Positions 1 to 8,000 of a stretch of 64,000 nucleotides of DNA are shown piece by piece. The translations under genes were made by a program, and so were the position numbers. Every line of letters starts with the position of its first letter. Position 1 is the first letter of the stretch. The DNA lies in NCBI GenBank assembly GCA_944322585.1, contig CALUPB010000010.1:1-64000 (forward strand). Direction: 5' to 3'. Under the pieces are notes generated by a model. The model saw only the letters and a program-made list of their open reading frames with translations. It made no database searches and had not been told where the DNA came from. This DNA is from an uncultured Bacteroidales bacterium. GTDB lineage: Bacteria > Bacteroidota > Bacteroidia > Bacteroidales > UBA932.

Positions 1-998
1 CAGCTTTCGATGTCCCCGCTTCTGAAAAATGCGTTGGCGATTAACGGGTTATATGGAGAGGATGGATGGTTTTCAAAGAGCCTTTCGGTAGTCCAGTTCT
101 CCGGCAACTGCCCGGCGTTCCAAAAAGTGATATGGTCGGGGAATACGCTAATCTGAACGGGCACGGCACTGGCGTAGTCCTTATGTGCGATGGCATTCAT
201 CAACGCCTCCCTGATGGCTTCTACCGGGAACTGCGGCGTTTCGCGCCGGGAAATTCCCTCGTATGAGATACGGTAAATCAGGTATTTGCTCTTTATCAAG
301 TCCATAGCCTTGTCCACCTGCTCCATCAAAGCACCGTGAATTTCGTCCTGAAACTCCAGATTGCCTTTGTCGTCTCGGAAGAAACCAATCTTTATATATG
401 CACCTAACACAAACCTTTCAGGGTCGGGATGGAACAGCAGCAGGGCTGCACGGTTCAAATGTCCGTCCTCGTCTATCAGACGTAAATCATGCAGCAGGTG
501 TTCGGTCTTATCTTTCAAAACACCCTCGTCCACACGTCCGCTCCTTGCCGCTTCCTTACGGAAACGGTTCAATGCGCTTTCCGACAGTTCTTCTATTTTG
601 GCTCTTTCTATGGGAAACTCGTCCCAATGCCTGCCTGTACGTTGCAGAATAAAGCGGTTCAAAGCCGCACCTTTCAACTCCTGCTTCGTACTGCCGCTGC
701 GGTAATGGTACTGACCTTTATAATTGATAGGGTTTGAATAGGGCGGCACGTCTATTTCCACATACTCCAGCCCGTCTTTGTCCAACAGGTTCACGTCCAC
801 AATGATACCCAGCACATCACGGACTTTGTTCGGTATGTCCTCCAACAGTTTCTTGGCATCGGCAACGCCGACCACCTGCCCGCTGTTATTCATACCTATA
901 TATATCTTGCCGCCTGCGGCATTGGCAAAACCACATATCCATTTCAGATAGTCGTCCCGCCAGCTTTCTTTCCATTCTATATTCTGGTTCTCATTCAT
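1..998 (-). CDS. AlbA/Schlafen-type ATP-binding protein, 3' end outside window
   Basis: The reverse strand is open from an ATG at 998 to the left edge (about 332 codons, no stop), so the C-terminus is missing. The N-terminus reads MNENQNIEWKESW and continues with FANAAGGKIYIG, the hallmark of the AlbA_2 (Schlafen-type) domain at residues 1-115. Further on, AIREALMNAIAHKDY matches the N-box of a GHKL-type ATPase domain (HATPase_c_4). Proteins of this kind are annotated as putative transcriptional regulators or ATP-binding proteins, often in mobile or defence-rich DNA; their biochemical role is mostly unknown. An in-frame ATG at 1004 is an alternative start. A recombinase remnant lies about 80 bp upstream, fitting an accessory origin. 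Confidence 0.85.
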   Translation of the reverse strand, partial: MNENQNIEWKESWRDDYLKWICGFANAAGGKIYIGMNNSGQVVGVADAKKLLEDIPNKVRDVLGIIVDVNLLDKDGLEYVEIDVPPYSNPINYKGQYHYRSGSTKQELKGAALNRFILQRTGRHWDEFPIERAKIEELSESALNRFRKEAARSGRVDEGVLKDKTEHLLHDLRLIDEDGHLNRAALLLFHPDPERFVLGAYIKIGFFRDDKGNLEFQDEIHGALMEQVDKAMDLIKSKYLIYRISYEGISRRETPQFPVEAIREALMNAIAHKDYASAVPVQISVFPDHITFWNAGQLPENWTTERLFENHPSSPYNPLIANAFFRSGDIES

Positions 999-1080
999 AA
1001 TCATTTCTTTGTCTGCAAAATTAGCAAAAATACTGTGTGTCAGGAAAAAATATCGGTTATTCTTCCTCCTCCTTAATCAA

Positions 1081-1182
1081 GTGGCACAGGCCGTAATGAA
1101 ACGGACGGGACACAGCGATTATAAAGCCATGAAACCTTACATAGACATTGCCGATGACATCAAGGCAAATGCGTTGGACTAA
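1081..1182 (+). pseudogene. C-terminal remnant of a tyrosine recombinase (integrase)
   Basis: The plus-strand frame ending in TAA at 1180-1182 reads VAQAVMKRTGHSDYKAMKPY followed by IDIADDIKANALD. This is the end of a phage-type integrase: the catalytic box with TGHS and the tyrosine nucleophile in MKPY are both visible. Upstream of about 1081 the frame loses resemblance and there is no start codon, so roughly 90% of the gene (about 400 residues in Bacteroidales transposon integrases) is gone. It is evidence of a former integrative element; no activity is expected. Confidence 0.8.
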
Positions 1183-1214
1183 TTCAGCCGACTGTAAAAA
1201 ATCAGCAAGTTTCA

Positions 1215-1243
1215 TTGAATCTCTTTTATTTGGCTTATCTTTG
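1215..1243 (+). promoter_or_regulatory. Bacteroidota-type promoter
   Basis: TATCTTTG at 1236-1243 matches the TAnnTTTG -7 consensus, with TTG at 1215-1217, 18 bp upstream, as a partial -33 box. It lies 20 bp before the ATG of the DUF1016-like pseudogene at 1263. Assignment is by motif only. Confidence 0.5.
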
Positions 1244-1262
1244 TGTATTTCAACACACAACA

Positions 1263-1629
1263 ATGAGCGACAACGACAACAATATAAAGAAAAGACGTTT
1301 CGAGGCTTTCGTCAATGCCATCGGTCCAGAAACAGAGCAGGCGCAAGTCCGGCTGATCAGTGCAGCCAATGCGCAGATGCTGTTCCATTATTGGAATACG
1401 GGCAGTGGATTTGCCTTTGTCGCAAGGCAGAAACATTCCCAGATTGGTGACAAGGATTTCCATGCCGACTTAATCCCGTACAACATAAAGTCCGATACCT
1501 ATTGTAGTCGTGGAACTGAAAACCAATCCGTTCAAACCGGAATACACAGAACAGTTGAACATCTACATTTAAAAGAAGGTCATCTATGGCAGACAAGATA
1601 CAGACGATAATCCCCCTACGGAAAATTGA
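1263..1629 (+). pseudogene. Frameshifted, internally deleted DUF1016 (YhcG) PDDEXK nuclease
   Basis: From ATG 1263 the frame reads as a DUF1016 N-terminus (MSDNDNNIKKRRFEAFVNAI, then ANAQMLFHYWNTG). It jumps directly to the C-terminal nuclease part (FVARQKHSQIGDKDFHADLI), so the middle of the protein is deleted. Near 1491 the reading frame shifts: the other frame continues as IPIVVVELKTNPFKPEYTEQ LNIYI up to a TAA at 1570-1572, and remnants (VIYGRQDTDDNPP) run on to 1629. The ELKT is the distal PDDEXK motif. Intact family members are about 350 residues and occur in mobile and restriction-like contexts. This copy is decayed. Confidence 0.75.
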
Positions 1630-1656
1630 ACAAGATTTACGAAGAAATCCTATAGA

Positions 1657-2259
1657 ATGAAAACGGAATACGAGAAATGTCTGGATGGAGAACCGTTCAT
1701 CGGCAGTGAAGACCCCAAGATAACGGAAATGATTCTGCGCACACGGCGCCTTCTGGTACAATTCAATGCAACCGATTACGCCGATCACGAACGCAGGCAA
1801 GAACTGTTACGCGAAATGTTCGGCAGCATCGGAAAGGGCGTGCATGTGGATATTGATTTCCATTGCGAATGCGGGAAGCACATTTTCATTGGCAACAAGG
1901 TAATAATAAACATGAACTGTACCTTCGTAGACAATAATCGCATTGATATTGGCAACAATGTCCTGATTGCATCAAATGTACAGATATATACGGCAACTCA
2001 TTCTGTACGCCTGGACGAACGTATGGTACAGAACTGGTCTGAGGGGCAAGAGATTTGCCGTACTTATGCCTTGCCTGTGAAGATAGAGAATGGCGTATGG
2101 ATTGGAGGAGGTGTAATTATTCTGCCGGGAGTCACTGTCGGCCGGAACAGTGTAATCGGTGCGGGCAGCGTGGTGACACGTTCCATTCCCGCGAACTGTG
2201 TGGCGGTAGGAAATCCTTGCAGGGTAATAAAGCAGATTGATAACGGAAGCCATGAATAA
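1657..2259 (+). CDS. Maltose/galactoside-type O-acetyltransferase (hexapeptide repeat)
   Basis: A 200-residue protein with the layout of the Maa/LacA/NodL family. A Mac domain at the N-terminus (KTEYEKCLDGEPF, residues 2-14, continuing to about 60) is followed by a left-handed beta-helix of hexapeptide repeats (IGNKVIINMN, IGNNVLIASNVQI, WIGGGVIILPGVTVG, VIGAGSVVT). The catalytic histidine is in YTATHSV. The family transfers acetyl from acetyl-CoA to a sugar hydroxyl in the cytoplasm; the natural acceptor cannot be inferred here. The gene overlaps the following HAD gene by 8 bp, suggesting translational coupling. Confidence 0.9.
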   Translation: MKTEYEKCLDGEPFIGSEDPKITEMILRTRRLLVQFNATDYADHERRQELLREMFGSIGKGVHVDIDFHCECGKHIFIGNKVIINMNCTFVDNNRIDIGNNVLIASNVQIYTATHSVRLDERMVQNWSEGQEICRTYALPVKIENGVWIGGGVIILPGVTVGRNSVIGAGSVVTRSIPANCVAVGNPCRVIKQIDNGSHE

Positions 2260-2878
2260 ATACAGACATATCATATTTGACATTGACGGCACCCTGCTCG
2301 ATACCGAATCCGCCATTCTGCAAAGTCTGAAAGATACCGTTGCGGAAATACTGCAAAAGGATATACCTGAAGAAGAATTGAAATTCGCTCTGGGCATACC
2401 GGGCGAAGCTGCACTCCATAGATTGGGCATATCCGATACAGGAACTGCAAACCGCAAATGGAATGAGTATTTGTTGAAGTATAAATCAAGTATACGGCTC
2501 TTTGAGGGTATTCCTGTTTTATTGACTTCATTAAAAGCCAATGGATATTCACTGGGCATTGTCACTTCCAAGAACCGGAATGAGTACAATGAGGATTTTG
2601 CGTCAGTTTTTGACGCGACACATTATTTTGACAGAGTAATATGTGTGGAAGACGCCCCTTTCCCGAAACCGGATCCGGCTCCATTGGTCACTTACCTGTC
2701 CTTATCCGGAATTAGCGCAAAGGAAGCACTTTATGTCGGCGATACCGCTTACGACAGTTTATGCGCAAATGGTGCGAATGTAGATTTCGGAATCGCATTA
2801 TGGGGAAATTCGACAGAAAATGATGTCAATGCAGATTATGTATTCCGTACCCCGTCCGATTTGCTTGATGTATTATAG
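2252..2878 (+). CDS. HAD-superfamily phosphatase, phosphoglycolate phosphatase-like
   Basis: The protein has 208 residues from the ATG at 2252, which overlaps the stop of the acetyltransferase gene (ATGAATAA). A TTG five codons upstream extends the frame but is less likely. HAD motif I is FDIDGTLLDTE, motif II VTSKNR, the motif III lysine is in FPKPDPAP, and motif IV is YVGDTAYD. The helical cap between motifs I and II (residues about 18-90) places it in subfamily I with Gph/PGMB enzymes. It should be a cytoplasmic Mg-dependent hydrolase of a small phosphorylated metabolite; the substrate is unknown. Confidence 0.9.
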   Translation: MNKYRHIIFDIDGTLLDTESAILQSLKDTVAEILQKDIPEEELKFALGIPGEAALHRLGISDTGTANRKWNEYLLKYKSSIRLFEGIPVLLTSLKANGYSLGIVTSKNRNEYNEDFASVFDATHYFDRVICVEDAPFPKPDPAPLVTYLSLSGISAKEALYVGDTAYDSLCANGANVDFGIALWGNSTENDVNADYVFRTPSDLLDVL

Positions 2879-3347
2879 AGTCGAAGAATTAAAAATGCTT
2901 ATCCGCAAAGTTACCCCTGACTCCCATTGTCATGTTTTCCCGGCCAGGAAGTATGAATGTTCATGTTTGCTGCCATACTGTGAGGACAGTGACACACCTG
3001 GAACCGCGGATGTGCCTTTGGCTGCCACCGGAGGGCGATTCTCTCTTCCAGGTGTGCCGGAAACTGTTACACCTGGAAGACACAAATTCATGTAACTACA
3101 TGTTCCATATGTGATTATGCGTATTCTCCAATTCCCGGTGTGCACCAAACAGATTTTCCGTCTCATGGTCCGAAGTCATGACTCAGATGCCCGTCAAAGA
3201 CCGGTATCCGTTCCGGATAGGCCGGTTGGCAGGACTGACACTCCGTCTATTTTCAGGACATGATACCATGTCGTTCCCGTAAGTTTTCACTGGTCGGTCA
3301 GACTTATCTTGTAGAAGGGGGTATTCTTGCGGATAATCATTAAAAAA
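2879..3347. other. Intergenic stretch without a recognisable gene
   Basis: No open frame here shows a recognisable protein or the codon character of the neighbours. The short frames at 2820-3392 have Cys/Pro/Arg-rich compositions typical of noncoding DNA. The only structure seen is three copies of the ACACCTGGAA decamer, listed separately. The stretch separates the decayed accessory genes from the repeats beside tRNA-Ser. Confidence 0.6.
2994..3078. repeat. Three copies of ACACCTGGAA, one inverted
   Basis: ACACCTGGAA occurs at 2994-3003 and 3069-3078 on the plus strand, and its reverse complement TTCCAGGTGT at 3046-3055. The central inverted copy could pair with either flanking copy to form alternative hairpins. 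No function is known to me. Confidence 0.55.
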
Positions 3348-3401
3348 TGTCAGCTCCGCTGACCACGGCTTTTGTTTATTCCGGGCTGGCAAGCAAGCTT
3401 G
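3348..3401 (+). repeat. 54-bp direct repeat, upstream copy
   Basis: This segment starts TGTCAGCTCCGCTGACC and ends GGCAAGCAAGCTTG. It is identical by eye to 3527-3580, 179 bp downstream, then diverges at 3402. The small dyad TCAGC-TCC-GCTGA lies at its start. This copy holds only one arm of the large inverted repeat found complete around 3549-3598, so it looks like a truncated duplicate. Confidence 0.85.
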
Positions 3402-3526
3402 ATATAGAAAACCTCTCCCGGAATTTCATCGCTACCGCTCCGATATCCCTGCCCGCGAAAGGAGGGATTTGCTCACTGCGGTCGCACATCCCTTACCGCT
3501 CGCCGCGTGGCCCCTACACCAAAGCC

Positions 3527-3580
3527 TGTCAGCTCCGCTGACCACGGCTTTTGTTTATTCCGGGCTGGCAAGCAAGCTTG
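3527..3580 (+). repeat. 54-bp direct repeat, downstream copy
   Basis: This is the second copy of the 3348-3401 repeat, here continuous with the complementary arm at 3582-3598. It sits just downstream of the tRNA-Ser gene in the transcriptional sense (the tRNA is on the minus strand). Confidence 0.85.
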
Positions 3581-3589
3581 CGCCCGGAA

Positions 3590-3624
3590 TAAACAAAAAG
3601 CCTGAACTCTCGAGTTCAGGCTTT
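3590..3624 (-). terminator. Rho-independent terminator of tRNA-Ser
   Basis: On the minus strand a 13-bp stem (AAAGCCTGAACTC with its complement, arms 3612-3624 and 3597-3609, 2-nt loop) begins five nucleotides after the tRNA. It is followed by TTTTTGTTTATT, a typical U-rich tail. Confidence 0.8.
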
Positions 3625-3628
3625 GGTG

Positions 3629-3713
3629 CGGAGAGGGAGGGATTCGAACCCCCGGAGCCTTTCAGCTCAACAGTTTTCAAGACTGCCGTAATCGACCACT
3701 CTACCACCTCTCC
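3629..3713 (-). tRNA. tRNA-Ser (anticodon UGA)
   Basis: The reverse strand folds as a class II tRNA of 85 nt. The acceptor stem is GGAGAGG/CCTCTCC with discriminator G, the anticodon loop is CTTGAAA giving anticodon TGA, and there is a long variable arm (GAGCTGAAAGGCTC). The T-loop contains GGTTCGAATCC. The CCA end is not encoded, as is usual in Bacteroidota. The large variable arm and anticodon identify serine, reading UCN codons. Confidence 0.95.
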
Positions 3714-3814
3714 AATATGTCAATGCTTTCCCTGTGTCACAGACAGACATCAAAGTCCGGCATTTCCCCATCCAGACATGCAACCGGAACAACGGCCATT
3801 CTGAAAATGGACTG

Positions 3815-3845
3815 CAAAGATAATAAAAATCCTGATGTCACCAAA
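3815..3845 (-). promoter_or_regulatory. Consensus promoter of tRNA-Ser
   Basis: Read on the minus strand, TTTG (3842-3845) is followed after exactly 19 bp by TATCTTTG (3815-3822). This is a full match to the Bacteroidota sigma-A consensus TTTG-N19-TAnnTTTG. It lies just beyond the lspA stop and about 100 bp before the tRNA. Confidence 0.85.
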
Positions 3846-3881
3846 AAATTTGCGAAAAACTGTGACGTTTTCACATGAATC

Positions 3882-4556
3882 CTACCTGCGTCTGCCCTTG
3901 GACTGTCTACGGTTACCCTGCACAGGATATATATCCTTGTCTTTCCTGTCATCCGCCATGAAGAACCTGTACTGGAACGCTATCAGATACAGAGCCCCGC
4001 ATGTTACGCAACTGTCGGCGAAATTAAATACGGGAGCAAAGAACCTGAACGGATGTCCCCCTATCAACGGCAACCACTCCGGGAATGTCGTGTCTATTAT
4101 AGGGAAATAGAACATGTCAACCACCTTCCCGAACATGAAAGGCGCATAATGTCCCCCGAGATGGGCCACTGTCCACGGTGTGGATTCGGAGAATATGAGC
4201 CCATAGAAAAAGCAGTCTATTATGTTTCCGAGTGCTCCTGCGGCAATCATTGTAAGTCCGACCACAACTCCGGTCGGCGTACCCGGCTTCTTCAGAAGGC
4301 GCGAGACCCAATACACGAGAGCAGCGAAAAGTCCTATCCGGAGGAGCGAAAGCAGAAACTTGCCCACAGCTCCCCCGAACTTCATTCCGAAAGCCATCCC
4401 TTCATTCTCTATAAAATAGATACGGAACCAGTCCCCGAGAACATTGAAACTCTCTCCCAAAGTCATATTGGTCTTGACCAGCACCTTGATCACCTGATCA
4501 AGAATGACCAGGACAATGCCGAATATCAGGAGGGCCTTGCCTTTGGAAATCTTCAT
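3882..4556 (-). CDS. lspA: Lipoprotein signal peptidase (signal peptidase II)
   Basis: A 224-residue inner-membrane aspartyl protease that removes signal peptides from lipid-modified prolipoproteins, needed for the several lipoproteins in this window. N-terminal membrane segment residues 7-27 include ILDQVIKVLV. Conserved boxes ENEGMAFGM, AGALGNIIDC and FNFADSCVTCG carry the two catalytic aspartates (in NIID and NFAD). The C-terminus ends in a basic tail (GNRRQSKGRRR), and the length is greater than the 160-170 residues of proteobacterial LspA, as is common in Bacteroidota. The gene begins one base after the dksA-like stop, in the order ileS, dksA-like, lspA. Confidence 0.95.
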   Translation of the reverse strand: MKISKGKALLIFGIVLVILDQVIKVLVKTNMTLGESFNVLGDWFRIYFIENEGMAFGMKFGGAVGKFLLSLLRIGLFAALVYWVSRLLKKPGTPTGVVVGLTMIAAGALGNIIDCFFYGLIFSESTPWTVAHLGGHYAPFMFGKVVDMFYFPIIDTTFPEWLPLIGGHPFRFFAPVFNFADSCVTCGALYLIAFQYRFFMADDRKDKDIYPVQGNRRQSKGRRR

Positions 4557-4557
4557 A

Positions 4558-4965
4558 TCACTTGTTCTTGTTCAGCATTTCCTTTGCCTCGACTGTCAGA
4601 GTGGCGTGCGGCACGAGGCGCAGCCTTTCCTTGGGGATGAGTTTTCCGGTGACACGGCAGACGCCGTAGGTCTTGTTCTCAATCCTCACTAAAGCCGCTT
4701 CAAGGTTCTGGATGAACTTGTACTGGCGCTGCGCGAGCTGGCCGGCCTCTTCCTTGGAAAGAGTCGTGGCCCCTTCCTCCATCACCTTGAATGTAGGGGA
4801 AGTGTCTTCGATGTCATTGCTGGATCCGTGAGTAACGACATCCCGCAAGGTCTTGTATTCTTTCTTGGCCTTCTCAAGCATTCCAAGGATAATTTCCTTG
4901 AATTCCTGCAGTTCCTCGTCGCTGTAACGAACCTTAGGTTCAACAACATTCTTTTCTTCTGCCAT
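4558..4965 (-). CDS. DksA/TraR-family protein with a degenerate zinc finger
   Basis: The 135-residue protein resembles the DksA/TraR family. A charged helical hairpin (residues about 18-85) is followed by the C-terminal segment YGVCRVTGKLIPKERLRLVP. DksA binds RNA polymerase through its secondary channel and modulates transcription with ppGpp. Only one cysteine remains where the C4 zinc finger normally sits, so metal binding is probably lost; this form is common in Bacteroidota next to ileS and lspA. The coiled-coil tip acidic pair of E. coli DksA is not obvious, so a role identical to DksA should not be assumed. Confidence 0.8.
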   Translation of the reverse strand: MAEEKNVVEPKVRYSDEELQEFKEIILGMLEKAKKEYKTLRDVVTHGSSNDIEDTSPTFKVMEEGATTLSKEEAGQLAQRQYKFIQNLEAALVRIENKTYGVCRVTGKLIPKERLRLVPHATLTVEAKEMLNKNK

Positions 4966-5075
4966 AACAATATAAAATTTAACATTAATTTTCTGTCCTC
5001 CAGGCTGTCCTGCATGCCTGCCCGCAGACCGGGCCGTAACACACGCATTCTGCGGGAACGCTCCGGCTCCGGTGA

Positions 5076-8000
5076 TTATGAAAGCCTGCTCACCGCAATC
5101 CTGACTGCACTGTCATTCCATTCGACCTCAGGAGCTTCTCCCGCCTCGGCGAGTGAAGCCACTGAAATATTTCTGGCCAGGGTCTGTGAAGCGACGTAAT
5201 CCCTGAACGACTCCAGGGACGATGAAATCTCCCCGTAGTCCGGTGCATCCGCATATATCCGCACATCAACCCTGTCGGTCACGTCAAAGTCACTGTCCTT
5301 GCGCAGATTCTGTATCCTGTTAATAAGTTCCCTCGCCGTGCCTTCCTTCTTCAGTTCATCCGTAACGGTTATATCAAGAGCCAGAGTCAGAGGGCCGTCC
5401 GTAGCTACGAGCCATCCCGGCATATCCTCGGAGGAAATCTCGTAATCCCCTTTTGAAAGCAGCACATCGCCGTCAGCAAGCCGGAGGACATAGTCCACAC
5501 CCGCAGCCTCAGCCGCCTGCACGGCTGCGATATCTTCCTGACCGAGGGAGGCAAAAGCCGCAGCTATAGACTTCATCTTCGCTCCGTATTTCTTGCCGAG
5601 AGTCTTGAAGTTAGGACGTATCTTCTTGGTTATGAGTCCGGCCGTATCGGAAATGAATTCCGCATCCTTGACATTGACTTCACCGAGAAGAAGTCCTTTC
5701 ACTTTTTCGAGCTGCTCCTCAACTTTACTGTCGATGACCGGGATCACAAGCTTCGACAGAGGCTGCCGTACCTTGATATTCACCTTGCGGCGAAGTGCCA
5801 ATACCATCGATGACGCCCTTTGGGCAAGATCCATCCTCTCCTCGAGATCCTTGTCTACAGCTGAAGCGTCATATGCAGGCATGGCCGTAAAATGCACGGA
5901 TTCCGCACCCGGAACGAGATCGAGATACATCCTCTCCATAAAGAAAGGAGCGACAGGAGCCGCGAGCTTCGCGACATCCACCAGCACTTCATACAGGGTC
6001 TGGTAGGCAGCAAGCTTGTCTGCATCCATGGAACCGCCCCAGAAACGTTTCCTGTTGAGACGGACATACCAGTTGCTCAGGTGATCGCAGACAAACTCCT
6101 GTATAAGACGTCCCGCCGTAGTGATATCGTAGTCCTCATATGCATCCACGACATCTTTCACGAGGGAATTAAGCAGGGATATTACCCATCTGTCTATCTC
6201 CGGACGTTCACTGACGGGAACAGGCTGCGCCTCCGCATCGAACCCGTCGACATTCGCATAAAGGGCAAAGAACGAATAGGTATTGTACAGCGTACCGAAG
6301 AATTTCCTGCGCACCTCGTCCACGCCGGCCTCATCGAACTTGAGATTGTCCCACGGCTGGGAATTGGTCAGCATATACCATCTGAGGGCATCAGGACCGT
6401 ATTTGTCAAGAGCCTTGAACGGATCGACGGCATTTCCCAGACGCTTGCTCATCTTGTTGCCGTCCTTGTCAAGCACAAGTCCGTTGGAAATGACCCGTCT
6501 GAATGCGCAGGAGCCGCTTACCATCGTATGGATTGCATGGAGCGTATAGAACCAGCCCCTTGTCTGGTCCACTCCCTCCGCTATGAAGTCAGCTGTGCGC
6601 CCGAACTTCGCGTTCCCGAGATTGCGCAGCCCTTCCTGGGCATAAGGCATAGCCCCGGAATCGAACCACACGTCTATGAGATCCGTCTCGCGGACCATCT
6701 TCCTGCCGCTGTCCGACACAAGATATATATTGTCCACATACGGCCTGTGAAGATCTATCCTGTCATAATTCTCCTTGGACATATCTTCAGGATTGAAACC
6801 TTTGTCTTTCAACGGGTTCGACTCCATAATCCCGGCTGCGACGGACTTCTCTATCTCTGCATACAGCTCTTTGAGGGAACCTATGCATTTCTCCTCCTTC
6901 CCGTCCTCGGACCTCCATACCGGAAGCGGCGTACCCCAGTAACGGCTGCGGGAAAGATTCCAGTCCTGGATATTCTCCAGCCATTTGCCGAAACGTCCCG
7001 TCCCCGTTGACTCCGGCTTCCACATGATTGTGTTGTTGAGCTCTATCATCTTGTCCTTCACGGCAGTGGTCCTGATGAACCAAGAGTCGAGAGGATAATA
7101 TATCACCGGTTTGTCAGTCCTCCAGCAATGAGGATACGAGTGGACATGTTTCTCGATCCTGAATGCCTTCCCCTGCTGCTTGAGCATCACGCACAGATCA
7201 ACGTCAAGAGTAGCGGCGTCCGGTCCGAGAGTATCGTCATAGGCATTCTTTACATACCTGCCGGAAAACTCATTGTAATCCGGAGAAACCCTTTCCGACA
7301 CATAGGACGGATCCATGTCCTCCATACGGAAGAAACGTCCCTTGCGGTCCACTTGTGCCTGACGGTCCCCGTTCCTGTCCACGACGAGAAGAGCCGGTAC
7401 GCCATTGGCCTTGGCGACCTTGTTGTCATCCGCACCGAATGTAGGCGCTATATGGACAATACCAGTCGTCCCTTCCTCGACTGTGACATAGTCTCCCGGA
7501 ATGACACGGAAAGCGCCATCGTCAGGTCTGAACCACGGTATCAGCTGTCTGTAGCTTATTCCTGTGAGATCGGAACCTTTGAACTCCCCTTCAAGGACAC
7601 GGAACGGCACCAATTTGTCGCCCTTGCGGTAATCTTCAAGCGCAATGTCCGCAGCCTTAGGATTGAAGATGGAGTTCACAAGATCCTTTGCCACGACATA
7701 GACAGCAGGCTCTCCGGTATAAGGATTATATGAGGAAACCCTCACGTATGTTATGTCCGGTCCGACACACAGGGCGGTATTCGAAGGGAGTGTCCATGGA
7801 GTGGTCGTCCATGCAAGGAAGAACACGGGCAGTGTACCGTCTCCGTAAAGTATCTGCGACTTCCCGTCCTTGATGACCTCGAACTGGACCGTAGCCGTAG
7901 TATCCTTGACATCCCTGTAACATCCCGGCTGGTTAAGTTCATGCGAACTGAGTCCCGTCCCCGCCGCCGGAGAATAAGGCTGTATGGAATAGCCCTTGTA

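Larger units (their letters stand above)
3517..3628. repeat. Nested inverted repeats abutting tRNA-Ser
   Basis: Three dyads lie in 112 bp. The outer one is CACCAAAGCCTG (3517-3528) with CAGGCTTTGGTG (3617-3628), 12 bp perfect. The middle one is TTTTGTTTATTCCGGGC (3549-3565) with its exact complement at 3582-3598, 17 bp perfect with a 16-nt loop that itself contains GCAAGCTTGC. The third is the terminator stem at 3597-3624. The arms partly exclude each other (the outer right arm overlaps the terminator stem), so alternative folds are possible. Confidence 0.8.

Noticed and set aside
3347..3804. Open frames over the repeats and tRNA-Ser
   Set aside because: They translate repeats and a tRNA gene; no protein is expected.
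5593..7010. Long plus-strand open frames opposite ileS (up to 372 codons)
   Set aside because: They lie entirely antisense to a clear isoleucyl-tRNA synthetase and show no recognisable family; their openness follows from the codon use of ileS.
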